64,000 bases of DNA from an uncultured Collinsella sp. (GTDB lineage: Bacteria; Actinomycetota; Coriobacteriia; Coriobacteriales; Coriobacteriaceae): contig UQMU01000008.1 of NCBI GenBank assembly GCA_900542305.1, positions 1 through 64,000 of the forward strand, given 5' to 3'. This document shows positions 41,997 through 50,283 of the stretch, one piece after another. Within the stretch, counting starts at the first letter, position 1. Every line of letters begins with the position of its first letter. The translations under genes were made by a program, and so were the position numbers. The notes under the pieces are model-generated. The model was not told the origin of the DNA. It did not search any database and was given only the letters and a program-made list of their open reading frames with translations.

Positions 41997-42773
41997 TTAC
42001 CAACCGGTGTAGTAGTCGGTGGTTCCGGCTGCGCAGCCGGAGTCATAGACCTTGCACTCGCCCTTGGAACCGGTAAACGTGGAGCCCTGAGCCTTATCGC
42101 CCGCGGCCACGACGTAGTAACCATCGGAATCGCGCCAAAAGCCCTCGGAATCCTGCGTCCATTCGCCCGTGCGGTGGTGATACAACACGTTGCTGCTGTA
42201 ATAAGTCTCGCGGCGGCCGTTATAGTTATTGACGCCGCTCGAGCGCGTCAGGCCCAAGCCGTTCGCGTAATACGCAGCGGACGTGTAAGACGAGCCGGAG
42301 CCGGCGTTGTAATACGAAGCCTGAACGGCCTCAGCGGCCTCGGCTTCGGCTGCGGCAGCCTCGAGCGCCTCGCGCTTGGCATCCTCAAGCGTGGAGCGAA
42401 GCTCGTCGAGCTCGGTCGACTTGGCGTCGACCTCCCCCATCGTCAACAGGCTACCCGCACCGTCGATGCAGCCCTGCAACACAGCGCGCTCGTCATCGGT
42501 AGCATAGTCGCCATACATATTCATAATGATCTGAGCGCGCATCTCCAGGGAATCGCGCTTTGCCCCCATCGAGGCGTTCCACTCCTGCATAGAGCCATAA
42601 CCGTCGCCGCGGTAGTCGACGGGCTGCACCAGCGTCGCCTCGGACGGCGTAGATCCAACCGTATCGGATAGTGTTGCCGCGTGGGCATCAGTTGCGCCGG
42701 CGCCCGCCAAAAGTGCCACGGTCAGAGCGGCGGAAAGGGCGGCGGCTTTCGGTTTTCGTGAATCGATCCTCAT
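41997..42773 (-). CDS. Secreted protein of unknown function
   Basis: This 258-residue protein has a signal peptide (ALSAALTVALLAGAGATDAHA). A helical, Ala/Glu-rich central region (about 115-150: LRSTLEDAKREALEAAAAEAEAAEA) looks coiled-coil. A C-terminal domain of ~100 residues ends YYVVAAGDKAQGSTFTGSKGECKVYDSGC and is rich in Tyr and Gly, with two Cys that could pair. The C-terminal region is reminiscent of small 3D/barwin-like domains at the ends of Gram-positive cell-wall proteins, without its catalytic Asp triad being evident. Probably extracellular. Confidence 0.7.
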   Translation of the reverse strand: MRIDSRKPKAAALSAALTVALLAGAGATDAHAATLSDTVGSTPSEATLVQPVDYRGDGYGSMQEWNASMGAKRDSLEMRAQIIMNMYGDYATDDERAVLQGCIDGAGSLLTMGEVDAKSTELDELRSTLEDAKREALEAAAAEAEAAEAVQASYYNAGSGSSYTSAAYYANGLGLTRSSGVNNYNGRRETYYSSNVLYHHRTGEWTQDSEGFWRDSDGYYVVAAGDKAQGSTFTGSKGECKVYDSGCAAGTTDYYTGW

Positions 42774-43085
42774 GTAGCTGGAAACCTCCGTAGTGCGTTT
42801 TTTGCTGCGTTTGAGCTGCGTGTGATTCGATCGCGCTGCATAGTACCCCGAGCAAATCGCGACCTGCGGTTTTTCTCAAAAGGTGCACGTCAATTGCGTA
42901 AAACTCACATCCTCTCAACAGGAGTTTTCCACATCTCGATTGCATAAAGCATGCCAAAAACCCTGTAATAGCGCCCTTCCTATGCAAAAAGGCGTCTGCG
43001 CAACCATTGCTTGCGCAGACGCCTTGAGCAGGCATTTTATACAGTTATACCTATCGAGTCGCAAGGGGTCCTTGCACAAGTCGCC
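42774..43085. other. 312-base gap between the secreted protein and metY genes
   Basis: No gene is seen. The right end holds the metY terminator; the rest contains AT-rich stretches that should include the promoter of the secreted-protein gene, but no clear -35/-10 pair stands out. Confidence 0.4.
42987..43025 (-). terminator. Terminator of metY
   Basis: AAGGCGTCTGCGCAA pairs perfectly with TTGCGCAGACGCCTT around a 7-base loop; on the minus strand TTTTTGC follows. Confidence 0.85.
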
Positions 43086-44396
43086 CTACTCGTCCAGTGC
43101 GGCAAAGGCCTGCTTCAGGTCCCAAATGATGTCCTCGGCGTTCTCGGTACCGATGGAAAGACGGATCGTGGAGGGCGTGATGTTCTGCTCGGCGAGCTCA
43201 TCTGCAGAGAGCTGGGAGTGCGTGGTGGTAGCCGGGTGCACGACGAGCGACTTGACGTCGGCCACGTTGGCAAGCAGCGAGAAGACCTGCAGGTGGTCGA
43301 TGAACTTCCAAGCAGCTTCCTGGCCACCCTTGATCTCGAAGGTGAAGATCGAGGCGCCGCCGTTGGGGAAATACTGCTTGTAGAGCTCATGGTCGGGGTG
43401 CTCGGGCAAGCTCGGGTGGTTCACCTTGGCAACGTGGCTGTCGCCGGCAAGGAACTCAACGACCTTCTTGGTGTTCCCAACATGACGGTCAACGCGCAGC
43501 GACAGAGTCTCGGTGCCCTGGAGCAGGACCCAGGCGTTGAACGGGCTGATGCAGGCGCCCTCGTCACGCAGCAAGATAGCGCGGACATAGGTCGCGAAGG
43601 CGGCGGGACCGGCAGCCTCGGCAAACGAAACACCGTGGTAGGAGGGGTTGGGCTCGGCGATCTGGGCGTACTTTCCGCTCGCCTTCCAATCGAAGTTACC
43701 GCCGTCGACGATCACACCGCCCAGCGAGGTACCGTGGCCGCCGATGAACTTGGTTGCGGAGTGGACGACGATGTTGGCACCATGCTCCAGCGGACGGAAC
43801 AGATACGGGGTGCCGAAGGTGTTGTCGACGACAACCGGCAGACCGTGCTTCTTGGCGATCTCGGAGATGGCGTCGATGTTGGGGATGTCGGAGTTGGGGT
43901 TGCCGAGCGTCTCGAGATAGATGACCGTGGTGTTGTCCTTGATGGCACCCTCGACCTCTTCCACGTTATGGGCATCGACAAACGTGGTCTCGACGCCAAA
44001 CTGGGAGAGCGTGTGCTCCAGCAGGTTGTAGGAGCCACCGTAAATGGTCTTCTGAGCCACCACGTGGTCACCGGCCTGGGCAAGAGCCTGCAGGGTATAG
44101 GTGATGGCAGCAGCGCCAGAGGCGACGGCAAGACCTGCCACGCCACCCTCGAGTGCGGCGATACGGTCCTCGAAGACGCCCTGGGTGGAGTTGGTCAGAC
44201 GGCCGTAGATGTTACCGGCGTCGGCAAGACCAAAGCGGTCGGCGGCGTGCTGGGAGTTGCGGAACACATAGCTCGTGGTCTGGTAGATAGGCACGGCACG
44301 GGAGTCGGATGCAGGATCGGCGCTCTCCTGGCCAACGTGCAACTGCAGGGTATCGAAACCAAAGGTGTGCTCAGGATTGTTGATGAACTGGCTCAT
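43086..44396 (-). CDS. metY: O-acetylhomoserine sulfhydrylase (PLP enzyme)
   Basis: This 436-residue Cys/Met-metabolism PLP enzyme has FDTLQLHVGQESADPASDSRAVPIYQTTSYVF, the standard MetY opening. SGAAAITYTLQALAQAGD binds the cofactor phosphate, ETLGNPNSDIPNI and VVVDNTFGTPYL flank the ring, and the Schiff-base Lys is in HSATKFIGGHG. It makes homocysteine from O-acetylhomoserine and sulfide. The ATG follows AAGGAGATCATC. A cysteine-containing leader peptide, a promoter and a divergent LysR gene lie upstream. Confidence 0.94.
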   Translation of the reverse strand: MSQFINNPEHTFGFDTLQLHVGQESADPASDSRAVPIYQTTSYVFRNSQHAADRFGLADAGNIYGRLTNSTQGVFEDRIAALEGGVAGLAVASGAAAITYTLQALAQAGDHVVAQKTIYGGSYNLLEHTLSQFGVETTFVDAHNVEEVEGAIKDNTTVIYLETLGNPNSDIPNIDAISEIAKKHGLPVVVDNTFGTPYLFRPLEHGANIVVHSATKFIGGHGTSLGGVIVDGGNFDWKASGKYAQIAEPNPSYHGVSFAEAAGPAAFATYVRAILLRDEGACISPFNAWVLLQGTETLSLRVDRHVGNTKKVVEFLAGDSHVAKVNHPSLPEHPDHELYKQYFPNGGASIFTFEIKGGQEAAWKFIDHLQVFSLLANVADVKSLVVHPATTTHSQLSADELAEQNITPSTIRLSIGTENAEDIIWDLKQAFAALDE

Positions 44397-44457
44397 GATG
44401 ATCTCCTTGATCGAACGAAAGTAAATAAAAAGAGAGAAGTAAGTCGCTGTCTCCTGA

Positions 44458-44511
44458 TCACGCCAACGGGCGCAAACAGGAGCCCGGCATTCGTCTTGGT
44501 AAGCAATTCAT
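44458..44511 (-). CDS. 17-residue leader peptide upstream of metY
   Basis: ATG at 44511 is preceded by the strong site AAAGGAGGCCCG and reads MNCLPRRMPGSCLRPLA before a TGA. It contains two Cys and two Arg-rich stretches, and ends 61 bases before metY. Cysteine-containing upstream reading frames that tune sulfur genes are known from mycobacteria. A similar attenuation by cysteine supply is inferred here. Confidence 0.6.
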   Translation of the reverse strand: MNCLPRRMPGSCLRPLA

Positions 44512-44579
44512 ATGCGGGCCTCCTTTCGCATCCCGGTTCCGTGGTTGGCTTAATTACCTACCGCCTTTGTGTGTTTTGA

Positions 44580-44608
44580 ATAGTACGAGCATTGTTCCCC
44601 TCGGTCAA
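44580..44608 (-). promoter_or_regulatory. Promoter of metY
   Basis: TTGACC (44603-44608) and TACTAT (44580-44585) on the minus strand with exactly 17 bases between. Confidence 0.7.
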
Positions 44609-44628
44609 TCACTTAAAAGCGCTAACCT

Positions 44629-44649
44629 GTTATCTGTTATATAGATAAC
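44629..44649. promoter_or_regulatory. LysR-type operator between metY and the LysR gene
   Basis: GTTATCT-N7-AGATAAC is a perfect inverted repeat with the T-N11-A form of LysR sites. It lies 21 bases upstream of the metY -35 box and 20 bases before the LysR start codon. Confidence 0.65.
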
Positions 44650-44669
44650 AATCGAAAGGACGAGCGCCG

Positions 44670-45608
44670 ATGACCCTCCAGCAGCTTCGTTTTCTGATCG
44701 CCGTGGCAGAGTCCGGCTCAATCAACGCCGCAGCTCAGCGCCTCTATACTGCTCAGTCCAACATCTCAAACGCCGTCAAAAGCCTGGAGCAGGAACTTCA
44801 TATCGAAATTTTTACGCGCTCTAGCCGCGGTGTTGCACTCACCAACGACGGCACCGAGCTTTTGGGCTATGCGCGCCAGGTCGTAGAGCAGGCCGACATG
44901 CTCGAGGCACGCTACGAGGACGGCGGCACCCCGCAAGCCCGCCTCGCCATTTCCGCCCAGCACTACGCCTTTTCGGTCGAGGCCTTTGTCAACGTGGTCG
45001 AGCGCTGCCGCGACAGCAAGTTCGAGTTCATCATGCGCGAGACCACCACATCGCAGATCATTGATGACGTCCGTGCGTTTCGCAGCAATATCGGCATTCT
45101 GTATCTGGATGACTTTAACGCCCGCGTTCTGCAGAAGGCCTTCGCCGATGCCCGTGCAAGCTTCCATCCCCTATTCGACGCGACGGTCCACGTCTTCGTT
45201 AGCGAGCGCCACCCGCTCGCACGCCGCCCTCAGCTGTCCCTTGCCGACCTCACGCCCTATACGCGCTACAGCTTTGAGCAGAGAACCTCAAACTCCTTCT
45301 ATTACGCCGAGGAACCGTTTAGCTATATCCCTTGCGACCGCAACATACGAATCTCGGACCGCGGAACACTTACCAACTTACTTATCACGTCGAACGGTTA
45401 CACCCTGTCGACCGGTGTCCTCTCCAATGAAATGCAATGTGGTATGGCATCGATCCCGTTAGCAGACGCCCCAACGATGCACGTAGGCTATATCATGCAC
45501 GACGAGCGCAAGCCCTCTCCCCTCTTGCAGCAATACCTCGACGAGCTCAACCGCATCATCCATGCCAACCAACTGTCGGAAGACGGGGTAGAAATCGTAG
45601 ATTGCTAG
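44670..45608 (+). CDS. LysR-family transcription regulator
   Basis: This 312-residue protein has the N-terminal winged helix MTLQQLRFLIAVAESGSINAAAQRLYTAQSNISNAVKSLE.. and FTRSSRGVALTNDG, followed by a periplasmic-binding-like effector domain. It is divergent from metY with a T-N11-A palindrome between, so it most likely controls metY (and itself) in response to a sulfur metabolite. The ATG follows AAAGGACGAGCGCC. Confidence 0.9.
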   Translation: MTLQQLRFLIAVAESGSINAAAQRLYTAQSNISNAVKSLEQELHIEIFTRSSRGVALTNDGTELLGYARQVVEQADMLEARYEDGGTPQARLAISAQHYAFSVEAFVNVVERCRDSKFEFIMRETTTSQIIDDVRAFRSNIGILYLDDFNARVLQKAFADARASFHPLFDATVHVFVSERHPLARRPQLSLADLTPYTRYSFEQRTSNSFYYAEEPFSYIPCDRNIRISDRGTLTNLLITSNGYTLSTGVLSNEMQCGMASIPLADAPTMHVGYIMHDERKPSPLLQQYLDELNRIIHANQLSEDGVEIVDC

Positions 45609-45671
45609 CCCCCGACGGGCATGGCGCTACAATGGTCACTCACACGAAACGTACCCAACGAAAGGAACCAT

Positions 45672-46157
45672 GTGAAGGTCATCATCTATACCGACGGCTC
45701 GGCCCGATCAAATCCGGGACGCGGCGGCTACGGCGCCGTGCTCAAATACACCAACCCCGCCGGCAAGACCTTCACCTCCGAGCTTTCGCGCGGCTACGCC
45801 AAGACCACCAACAACCGCATGGAGCTCATGGCGGTCATCGTAGCGCTCGAGGCGCTCAACCGCCCCTGCGACGTCGAGGTCCATTCCGATTCGCAGTACG
45901 TCGTCAACGCCTTCAACAAGCACTGGATTGACGGATGGAAAAAACGCGGCTGGAAGACCGCCAACAAGCAGCCCGTCAAGAACCGCGACCTGTGGGAGCG
46001 CCTGCTCACCGCAAAGAGCAAGCACAAAGTGGAGTTCATCTGGGTTAAGGGCCACGCCGGCCATGAGCTCAACGAGCGCTGCGATGAGCTCGCCACCACG
46101 GCGGCCGACGGCAGCAACCTCGATATCGACGCCGGCTTTAACGAGAGCGACCTGTAA
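45672..46157 (+). CDS. rnhA: Ribonuclease HI
   Basis: This 161-residue protein has all four catalytic carboxylates: Asp in IIYTDGSARSNPGRGGYG, Glu in TTNNRMELMAVIVALE, Asp in VHSDSQYVVNAF and Asp in NERCDELATTA. The basic handle HWIDGWKKRGWKTANKQPVKN is also present. It degrades RNA in RNA-DNA hybrids. The GTG start (45672) lies behind AAAGGAACCAT; no in-frame ATG is closer. Confidence 0.95.
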   Translation: MKVIIYTDGSARSNPGRGGYGAVLKYTNPAGKTFTSELSRGYAKTTNNRMELMAVIVALEALNRPCDVEVHSDSQYVVNAFNKHWIDGWKKRGWKTANKQPVKNRDLWERLLTAKSKHKVEFIWVKGHAGHELNERCDELATTAADGSNLDIDAGFNESDL

Positions 46158-46232
46158 CGGCGTTTTCGCACGCTATTTCCTGTCCCCTCGCGCTACACTC
46201 ATCCTGTAAACCGAACGGCACGAGGGGGATAC

Positions 46233-47339
46233 ATGCTGCGTATAGCGACCATCGGCACATCCATGATTACCGACGACTTTATCCAGGTCGTCAACGCCAA
46301 CGACCAAGCTGCGTTTGTGGGCACGCTCTCGCGCGATGCAGATCGCGGCGCCGCCTTCACCGCTAAGCATGGTGGCGAGCGTAACTTCACCGCGCTTGAC
46401 GAGCTTGCGTCCGCTGCCGACGTCGACGCCGTCTACATCGGCAGCCCTAACGCACTTCACTACGAGCAGGCCCTTGCCTGCATCGCCGGTGGCAAGCACG
46501 TCATCGTCGAGAAACCCTTCTGCGCCACCGAAGCGCAGGCGCTGGAAGTCTTCCGCGCTGCCGAGGCAGCAGGTGTCGTGGCCCTCGAGGCCATGCGTCC
46601 CCTCCACGATCCCGCCTTCCACGCCATCGAGGACGCCCTGGGCGAGATCGCCCCCATCCGCCGCGCCTCATTGCGCTTTGGCAAGTATTCCTCGCGCTAC
46701 AACGAGATTCTCGCGGGACGCGCCACCAATATCTTCGACTGCAATATGGCATCGGGTTCCCTCATGGACATTGGCGTCTACGCCGTCGAGCCCATGGTCG
46801 AGATTTTCGGCATGCCCTCCGGCCTTACGAGCATGACTACCCTGCTCGATCCCACCACGCGACAGCTCACGCACGGCCCCATCGACGGCTGCGGTTCCAT
46901 CCTCGCCAGCTATGGCGGAGGCCGCATCTCCGTCGAGCTCGCGCACTCCAAAATTACGAATGACCTGCTGCCCTCGCAGATCGAAGGCGAGCGTGGCACT
47001 ATCCAGATCGACCATCTGTCCACGCCCCGCAACGTCCGCATCGACTATCGCGGCGATGCCGTACGCGGCTCAGCGACCGAGGCACCGCGCGAACAGGGCG
47101 AGAACGGCCGCGTGCTCGACCTGCCCAAATCGAGCAACACTATGGAATACGAACTCACAGACTTTATCACCGCCATCGGCGGCATCGATAACGTTAAGGA
47201 AGAGATTTGGGAGACCCCGGCGGGACGCCACGAGCTTGGCCACTACCGCGATGTCACGCTCGTCTCACTGCGCATCATGGATGCCGTGCGCCAGCAGGCC
47301 GGCATTACCTTCCCGGCCGACGCAGGCAAGCAGGCATAG
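46233..47339 (+). CDS. Gfo/Idh/MocA-family oxidoreductase
   Basis: This 368-residue protein opens LRIATIGTSMITDDFI and has DVDAVYIGSPNALHYEQALACIAGGKHVIVEKPFCAT, with the catalytic Lys in EKP. The C-terminal substrate domain is intact. Its glycine loop (GTSMIT) is atypical, lacking the usual GxGxxG, as in some YvaA/MviM-like members. It is followed after two bases by the acylphosphatase gene, so they form a unit. Substrate unknown. Confidence 0.87.
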   Translation: MLRIATIGTSMITDDFIQVVNANDQAAFVGTLSRDADRGAAFTAKHGGERNFTALDELASAADVDAVYIGSPNALHYEQALACIAGGKHVIVEKPFCATEAQALEVFRAAEAAGVVALEAMRPLHDPAFHAIEDALGEIAPIRRASLRFGKYSSRYNEILAGRATNIFDCNMASGSLMDIGVYAVEPMVEIFGMPSGLTSMTTLLDPTTRQLTHGPIDGCGSILASYGGGRISVELAHSKITNDLLPSQIEGERGTIQIDHLSTPRNVRIDYRGDAVRGSATEAPREQGENGRVLDLPKSSNTMEYELTDFITAIGGIDNVKEEIWETPAGRHELGHYRDVTLVSLRIMDAVRQQAGITFPADAGKQA

Positions 47340-47341
47340 CG

Positions 47342-47752
47342 ATGGGTCTCTTCGATACGTTCCTCTCCAGCGTCACCGGCGGCAGTCGAGAACCCCAAAA
47401 ACCATCAAACGTCGAGCTCGAGCTGCGCCGCAGACTTACTGTGCTCGCAAGCGACGAGGCCACTCAAGACACTCCCCTGCGCTATTTCCTGCGCTGGGCG
47501 GGGCAAGTCCAGGGCGTTGGTTTTCGCTTTACCACCACCAACCTCGCGCAGGCACGCTCCCTCACCGGCTGGGTGCGTAATATGGAAGACGGCTCAGTCG
47601 AGATGGAGATACAGGGAGCTCCGGCAAACATCCTATCTCATCTCGAGGCGCTTCATGCCTCCTACGAGCGCATGGGAACGCGTTTTCGCCTCGTAGACGC
47701 CCAGGCCCGAGCCCCACTTGCCAATGAAGACGGTTTCAGCCCTCATTATTAG
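47342..47752 (+). CDS. Acylphosphatase with N-terminal extension
   Basis: This 136-residue protein; the acylphosphatase domain (about 45-130) has FLRWAGQVQGVGFRFTTTNLAQ with the phosphate-loop Arg and LTGWVRNMEDGSVEMEIQG with the catalytic Asn. About 45 extra N-terminal residues (basic, no signal) precede it, whereas the typical enzyme is ~90 residues. It hydrolyses acyl phosphates such as acetyl or carbamoyl phosphate. It begins two bases after the preceding stop codon. Confidence 0.9.
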   Translation: MGLFDTFLSSVTGGSREPQKPSNVELELRRRLTVLASDEATQDTPLRYFLRWAGQVQGVGFRFTTTNLAQARSLTGWVRNMEDGSVEMEIQGAPANILSHLEALHASYERMGTRFRLVDAQARAPLANEDGFSPHY

Positions 47753-47813
47753 TATTGTGTGCTAAATACGGTATCATTTACCTACGACCGTTAATAGAAA
47801 AGAGGCGAGGCGC

Positions 47814-48194
47814 ATGGCGGTGCAAAGAAGGAATACCAGGCAGCGAAAGCTGGTTCTTGACGCCGTGCGCCAAAGCTATAACCATCCCACCGCCGACGAA
47901 ATCTACAACGTCGTGCGCGCGCAGGATGACAAAATCAGCCGCGGTACAGTCTACCGCAATCTCAATCTCTTGGCCGACGCCGGCGAGATTCTCTCCATCA
48001 AGACGCCGGGCGGCAGCCGCTTCGATCGCACGATCGAGCCGCATGCGCATATCATCTGCACCTCGTGCAGCCGCGTCATCGACGTACCGCTCCCCTTCGA
48101 TGCCCAGCTCGACGCCAAGGCGTCCGAGCAAATCGGCTGGCACGTCACGTCGCACTACACCATCTTCGAGGGTCTCTGCCCCGACTGCCGGTAG
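47814..48194 (+). CDS. Fur-family regulator (PerR-like)
   Basis: This is a 126-residue protein. The winged helix includes NHPTADEIYNVVRAQD and ISRGTVYRNLNLLADAGEI. The structural zinc site is made by two Cys pairs: CTSCSRV and the final CPDCR. DRTIEPHAHIICTSC supplies the regulatory metal His residues. The short length and the Asp/His pattern favour a PerR-type peroxide sensor over Fur, but this is not decisive. The ATG follows AAAGAGGCGAGG. Confidence 0.88.
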   Translation: MAVQRRNTRQRKLVLDAVRQSYNHPTADEIYNVVRAQDDKISRGTVYRNLNLLADAGEILSIKTPGGSRFDRTIEPHAHIICTSCSRVIDVPLPFDAQLDAKASEQIGWHVTSHYTIFEGLCPDCR

Positions 48195-48197
48195 ATG

Positions 48198-48268
48198 TTT
48201 GGAACATGCCTTAAAATCCACCTTTCCGCACTTTGCAGCAAAAAGTAGATTTCTAGACATGTCCCAAA
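48198..48268. repeat. Imperfect inverted repeat filling a convergent gap
   Basis: TTTGGAACATGCCTTAAAAT.. at 48198-48225 is the inverted counterpart of the sequence at 48241-48268 (..GACATGTCCCAAA), with about 22 of 28 positions matching and a short spacer. It exactly fills the space between two convergent genes and may act as terminator or be a small repeat element. Confidence 0.6.
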
Positions 48269-48271
48269 TGT

Positions 48272-49069
48272 CTACTCAGCAAGTAGACGACGCAGCTCTT
48301 CTTCGACCGTGCGCACGTAGCGGACGCGGTCGTTGATGCCACGCATAGAGGGGTTACAGCTCTCCATCAGATAGGGATGGCCCACGACGTTGAGCATGTC
48401 GCGATCGTTCTCATTGTCGCCAAACGCCATCATCTCATCGGGCGAAATACCCAGGGCACGACCGTAATCGGCAAGCGCGGACCCTTTGCCCGAATCAAAG
48501 CCGATAAAATCGGTCCATTCGGTTCCCGACGTCATCACGTCGACACGGTCGCTAAAGAGGCGCTCGAAATACTCCAGCGCCGCCGGCTGCTCTGTCTCGG
48601 GCGTTTGAAACGCAATCTTAATGACATCCTCGTCAATGTCCTCGGGACGGTCGACCACCGCCACATCGCAGTGGACCTCATAGCGCAGGTGGTCAACAAA
48701 CGCATCGTTGCCGCTTATGGTGTAGAGGTGCCCCTCGCACGAAAGTGTCACGTCGGCATGGGGATAGGCGACCACGGCATTCGCGATATCCATCGCCAGG
48801 TCACGCCCCATAGAGCGCTTGACGACAGCACGCCCCTCGCTCATGACCAGGGCGCCGTTTTCGCATACATAGGCGAGCTCATCGGCCACCGGGGCAAACA
48901 GATAGCGCAAGCTCGCATATTGACGGCCACTCGCCGGCATAAACACGATACCGCGACGATGCAGCTCATCAATGAGTTCAAAGGCCTCGGAACGCGGCTC
49001 GCGCTCCCCCGGATGCAGCAACGTGCCGTCCAAATCGCATGCAATCAGCCTGATTCCTTCAAGACCCAT
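48272..49069 (-). CDS. Cof-type HAD phosphatase
   Basis: This 265-residue protein starts IRLIACDLDGTLLHPG, then FMPASGRQYASL, and the C-terminal MMAFGDNENDRDMLNVVGHPYLMESC, all Cof/YidA motifs. It is a second member of the family in this window. Substrate unknown. The ATG at 49069 follows GGGGGAAAG. Confidence 0.87.
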   Translation of the reverse strand: MGLEGIRLIACDLDGTLLHPGEREPRSEAFELIDELHRRGIVFMPASGRQYASLRYLFAPVADELAYVCENGALVMSEGRAVVKRSMGRDLAMDIANAVVAYPHADVTLSCEGHLYTISGNDAFVDHLRYEVHCDVAVVDRPEDIDEDVIKIAFQTPETEQPAALEYFERLFSDRVDVMTSGTEWTDFIGFDSGKGSALADYGRALGISPDEMMAFGDNENDRDMLNVVGHPYLMESCNPSMRGINDRVRYVRTVEEELRRLLAE

Positions 49070-49100
49070 ATGCTTTCCCCCACAGCATTTCATCAACAGC

Positions 49101-49139
49101 AAGACGGACTTTGAATAGTTGCCTCTCAAAGTCCGTCTT
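49101..49139 (-). terminator. Terminator of the UreE-like/FKBP unit
   Basis: AAGACGGACTTTGA pairs perfectly with TCAAAGTCCGTCTT around an 11-base loop. Confidence 0.75.
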
Positions 49140-49152
49140 ACGCATACGCACG

Positions 49153-49731
49153 TTAACCGCGCGCCTTCTTTACGATCGTAAAGTCTGGAGCCATGCTAAC
49201 GACGACCTCCGCCGCACTCGACGCAAAGCGCCGGTCCGTATCGAGTTCACGGGTAACCACCGAGAGGCGAACGCCCTCGATACCCCGGAGCATGCGGCCC
49301 AAAACAGGCTGCACCGGCGTATACATGCGCACGGTATGCTCGTCCGAGTCGCCCCGAAAGAGCGGCGCATGCATGTTGCCGATCTCCCAGCACGCATGCG
49401 CGAGCGCAATCGGATCCATGCGGTCGACTTCGACCAAATAAACCTCGGCGCTGCGCAGGCGCACGACAACCGCCACGGGCACCACGCCCGAACGGTCAAT
49501 GGCGAGCACGTCGCCGTCGGCAAGACGACCACCGTCGGTAGCATCCGGCCGAACATCGATCGTGCGCCCCAGCTCCGTCACGCCCGCAAACGCGCATACA
49601 TCAGCCTGGTCCCAATCGAGCAGTAGCTCATCGACCTCAAAGACACCGCCCAGCTCCCGGCGAAGCAGGAGTTCATAGGACGGATCGTTGAGATTTCCCA
49701 AACATGTCGTCGAAACCAAGCGTTCAGGCAT
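49153..49731 (-). CDS. UreE-like metallochaperone homologue without urease
   Basis: This 192-residue protein; the N-terminal half is a small beta-barrel (RLADGDVLAIDRSGVVPVAVVVR). The C-terminal half has DPIALAHACWEIGNMHAPLFRGDSDE, matching the UreE C-terminal core in which HxxxxxGN.H binds nickel. The C-terminal His-rich tail of many UreE proteins is absent. No urease genes are visible in 64 kb. It starts 3 bases after the FKBP isomerase gene, a protein class that also includes nickel chaperones (SlyD), so a nickel-handling pair is plausible. Confidence 0.65.
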   Translation of the reverse strand: MPERLVSTTCLGNLNDPSYELLLRRELGGVFEVDELLLDWDQADVCAFAGVTELGRTIDVRPDATDGGRLADGDVLAIDRSGVVPVAVVVRLRSAEVYLVEVDRMDPIALAHACWEIGNMHAPLFRGDSDEHTVRMYTPVQPVLGRMLRGIEGVRLSVVTRELDTDRRFASSAAEVVVSMAPDFTIVKKARG

Positions 49732-49734
49732 ACT

Positions 49735-50163
49735 CTAACCCTCGACCTCGACGAGCTCGATATCAAAGTTGAGGTCCTTGCCGGCCAGCTCGTGGTTGGC
49801 GTCGAGCGTCACGGCCTCGGGCGTCACGTCAATGACGACGGCGGGGACAGGCATGCCACTCGGCGTGGACAGGAAGAGCTTCATGCCCTTCTCGATCTGC
49901 TCGATGTTGGGAACCTGCTCGGCCGGGAAGGTAATAACCATCTCAGGATTGTGCTCGCCGTAGGCATCGGCAGCCGGGATGTGCACGGTCTTCTTCTCGC
50001 CCACCTGCATGTCGACAACAGCGGCGTCGAAGCCCTTGATCATCTGACCGGCGCCGCAGGTGAACTCCAGCGGCTCGCCGCGATCGTAGGAGCTATCGAA
50101 CTGCGTGCCGTCGTCGAGCGTGCCGCGATAATGGGTCTTGACCTTCTTGCCCTGGTTGGACAT
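49735..50163 (-). CDS. FKBP-type peptidyl-prolyl isomerase, SlyD-like
   Basis: This 142-residue protein has the FKBP start VKTHYRGTLDDGTQFDSSYDRGEPLEFTCGAGQMIKGFDAAVVDMQVGEKKTV. The insert-in-flap domain follows (about 70-120), with the flap return LAGKDLNFDIELVEVEG, the SlyD/FkpA-like layout. The metal-binding His/Cys tail of E. coli SlyD is missing. It assists protein folding. The ATG at 50163 follows CGGAGGTTACC. Confidence 0.92.
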   Translation of the reverse strand: MSNQGKKVKTHYRGTLDDGTQFDSSYDRGEPLEFTCGAGQMIKGFDAAVVDMQVGEKKTVHIPAADAYGEHNPEMVITFPAEQVPNIEQIEKGMKLFLSTPSGMPVPAVVIDVTPEAVTLDANHELAGKDLNFDIELVEVEG

Positions 50164-50283
50164 GGTAACCTCCGTGATAAGGGCGGCGCACAACGCAGGC
50201 CGCCGTGAACATATGGCGCTAACTATACCCTAGTCATACAATTCAATGACAGTTTGCAAAGAAACGCTGCAACCGGAGGAACC

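Noticed and set aside
41632..42003. 123-codon minus-strand frame overlapping the small membrane protein
   Set aside because: It overlaps the secreted-protein end and the two-helix protein in another frame, lacks a ribosome site and shows no coherent segments.
43011..44579. 522-codon plus-strand frame opposite metY
   Set aside because: Antisense of metY and its leader; no family features.
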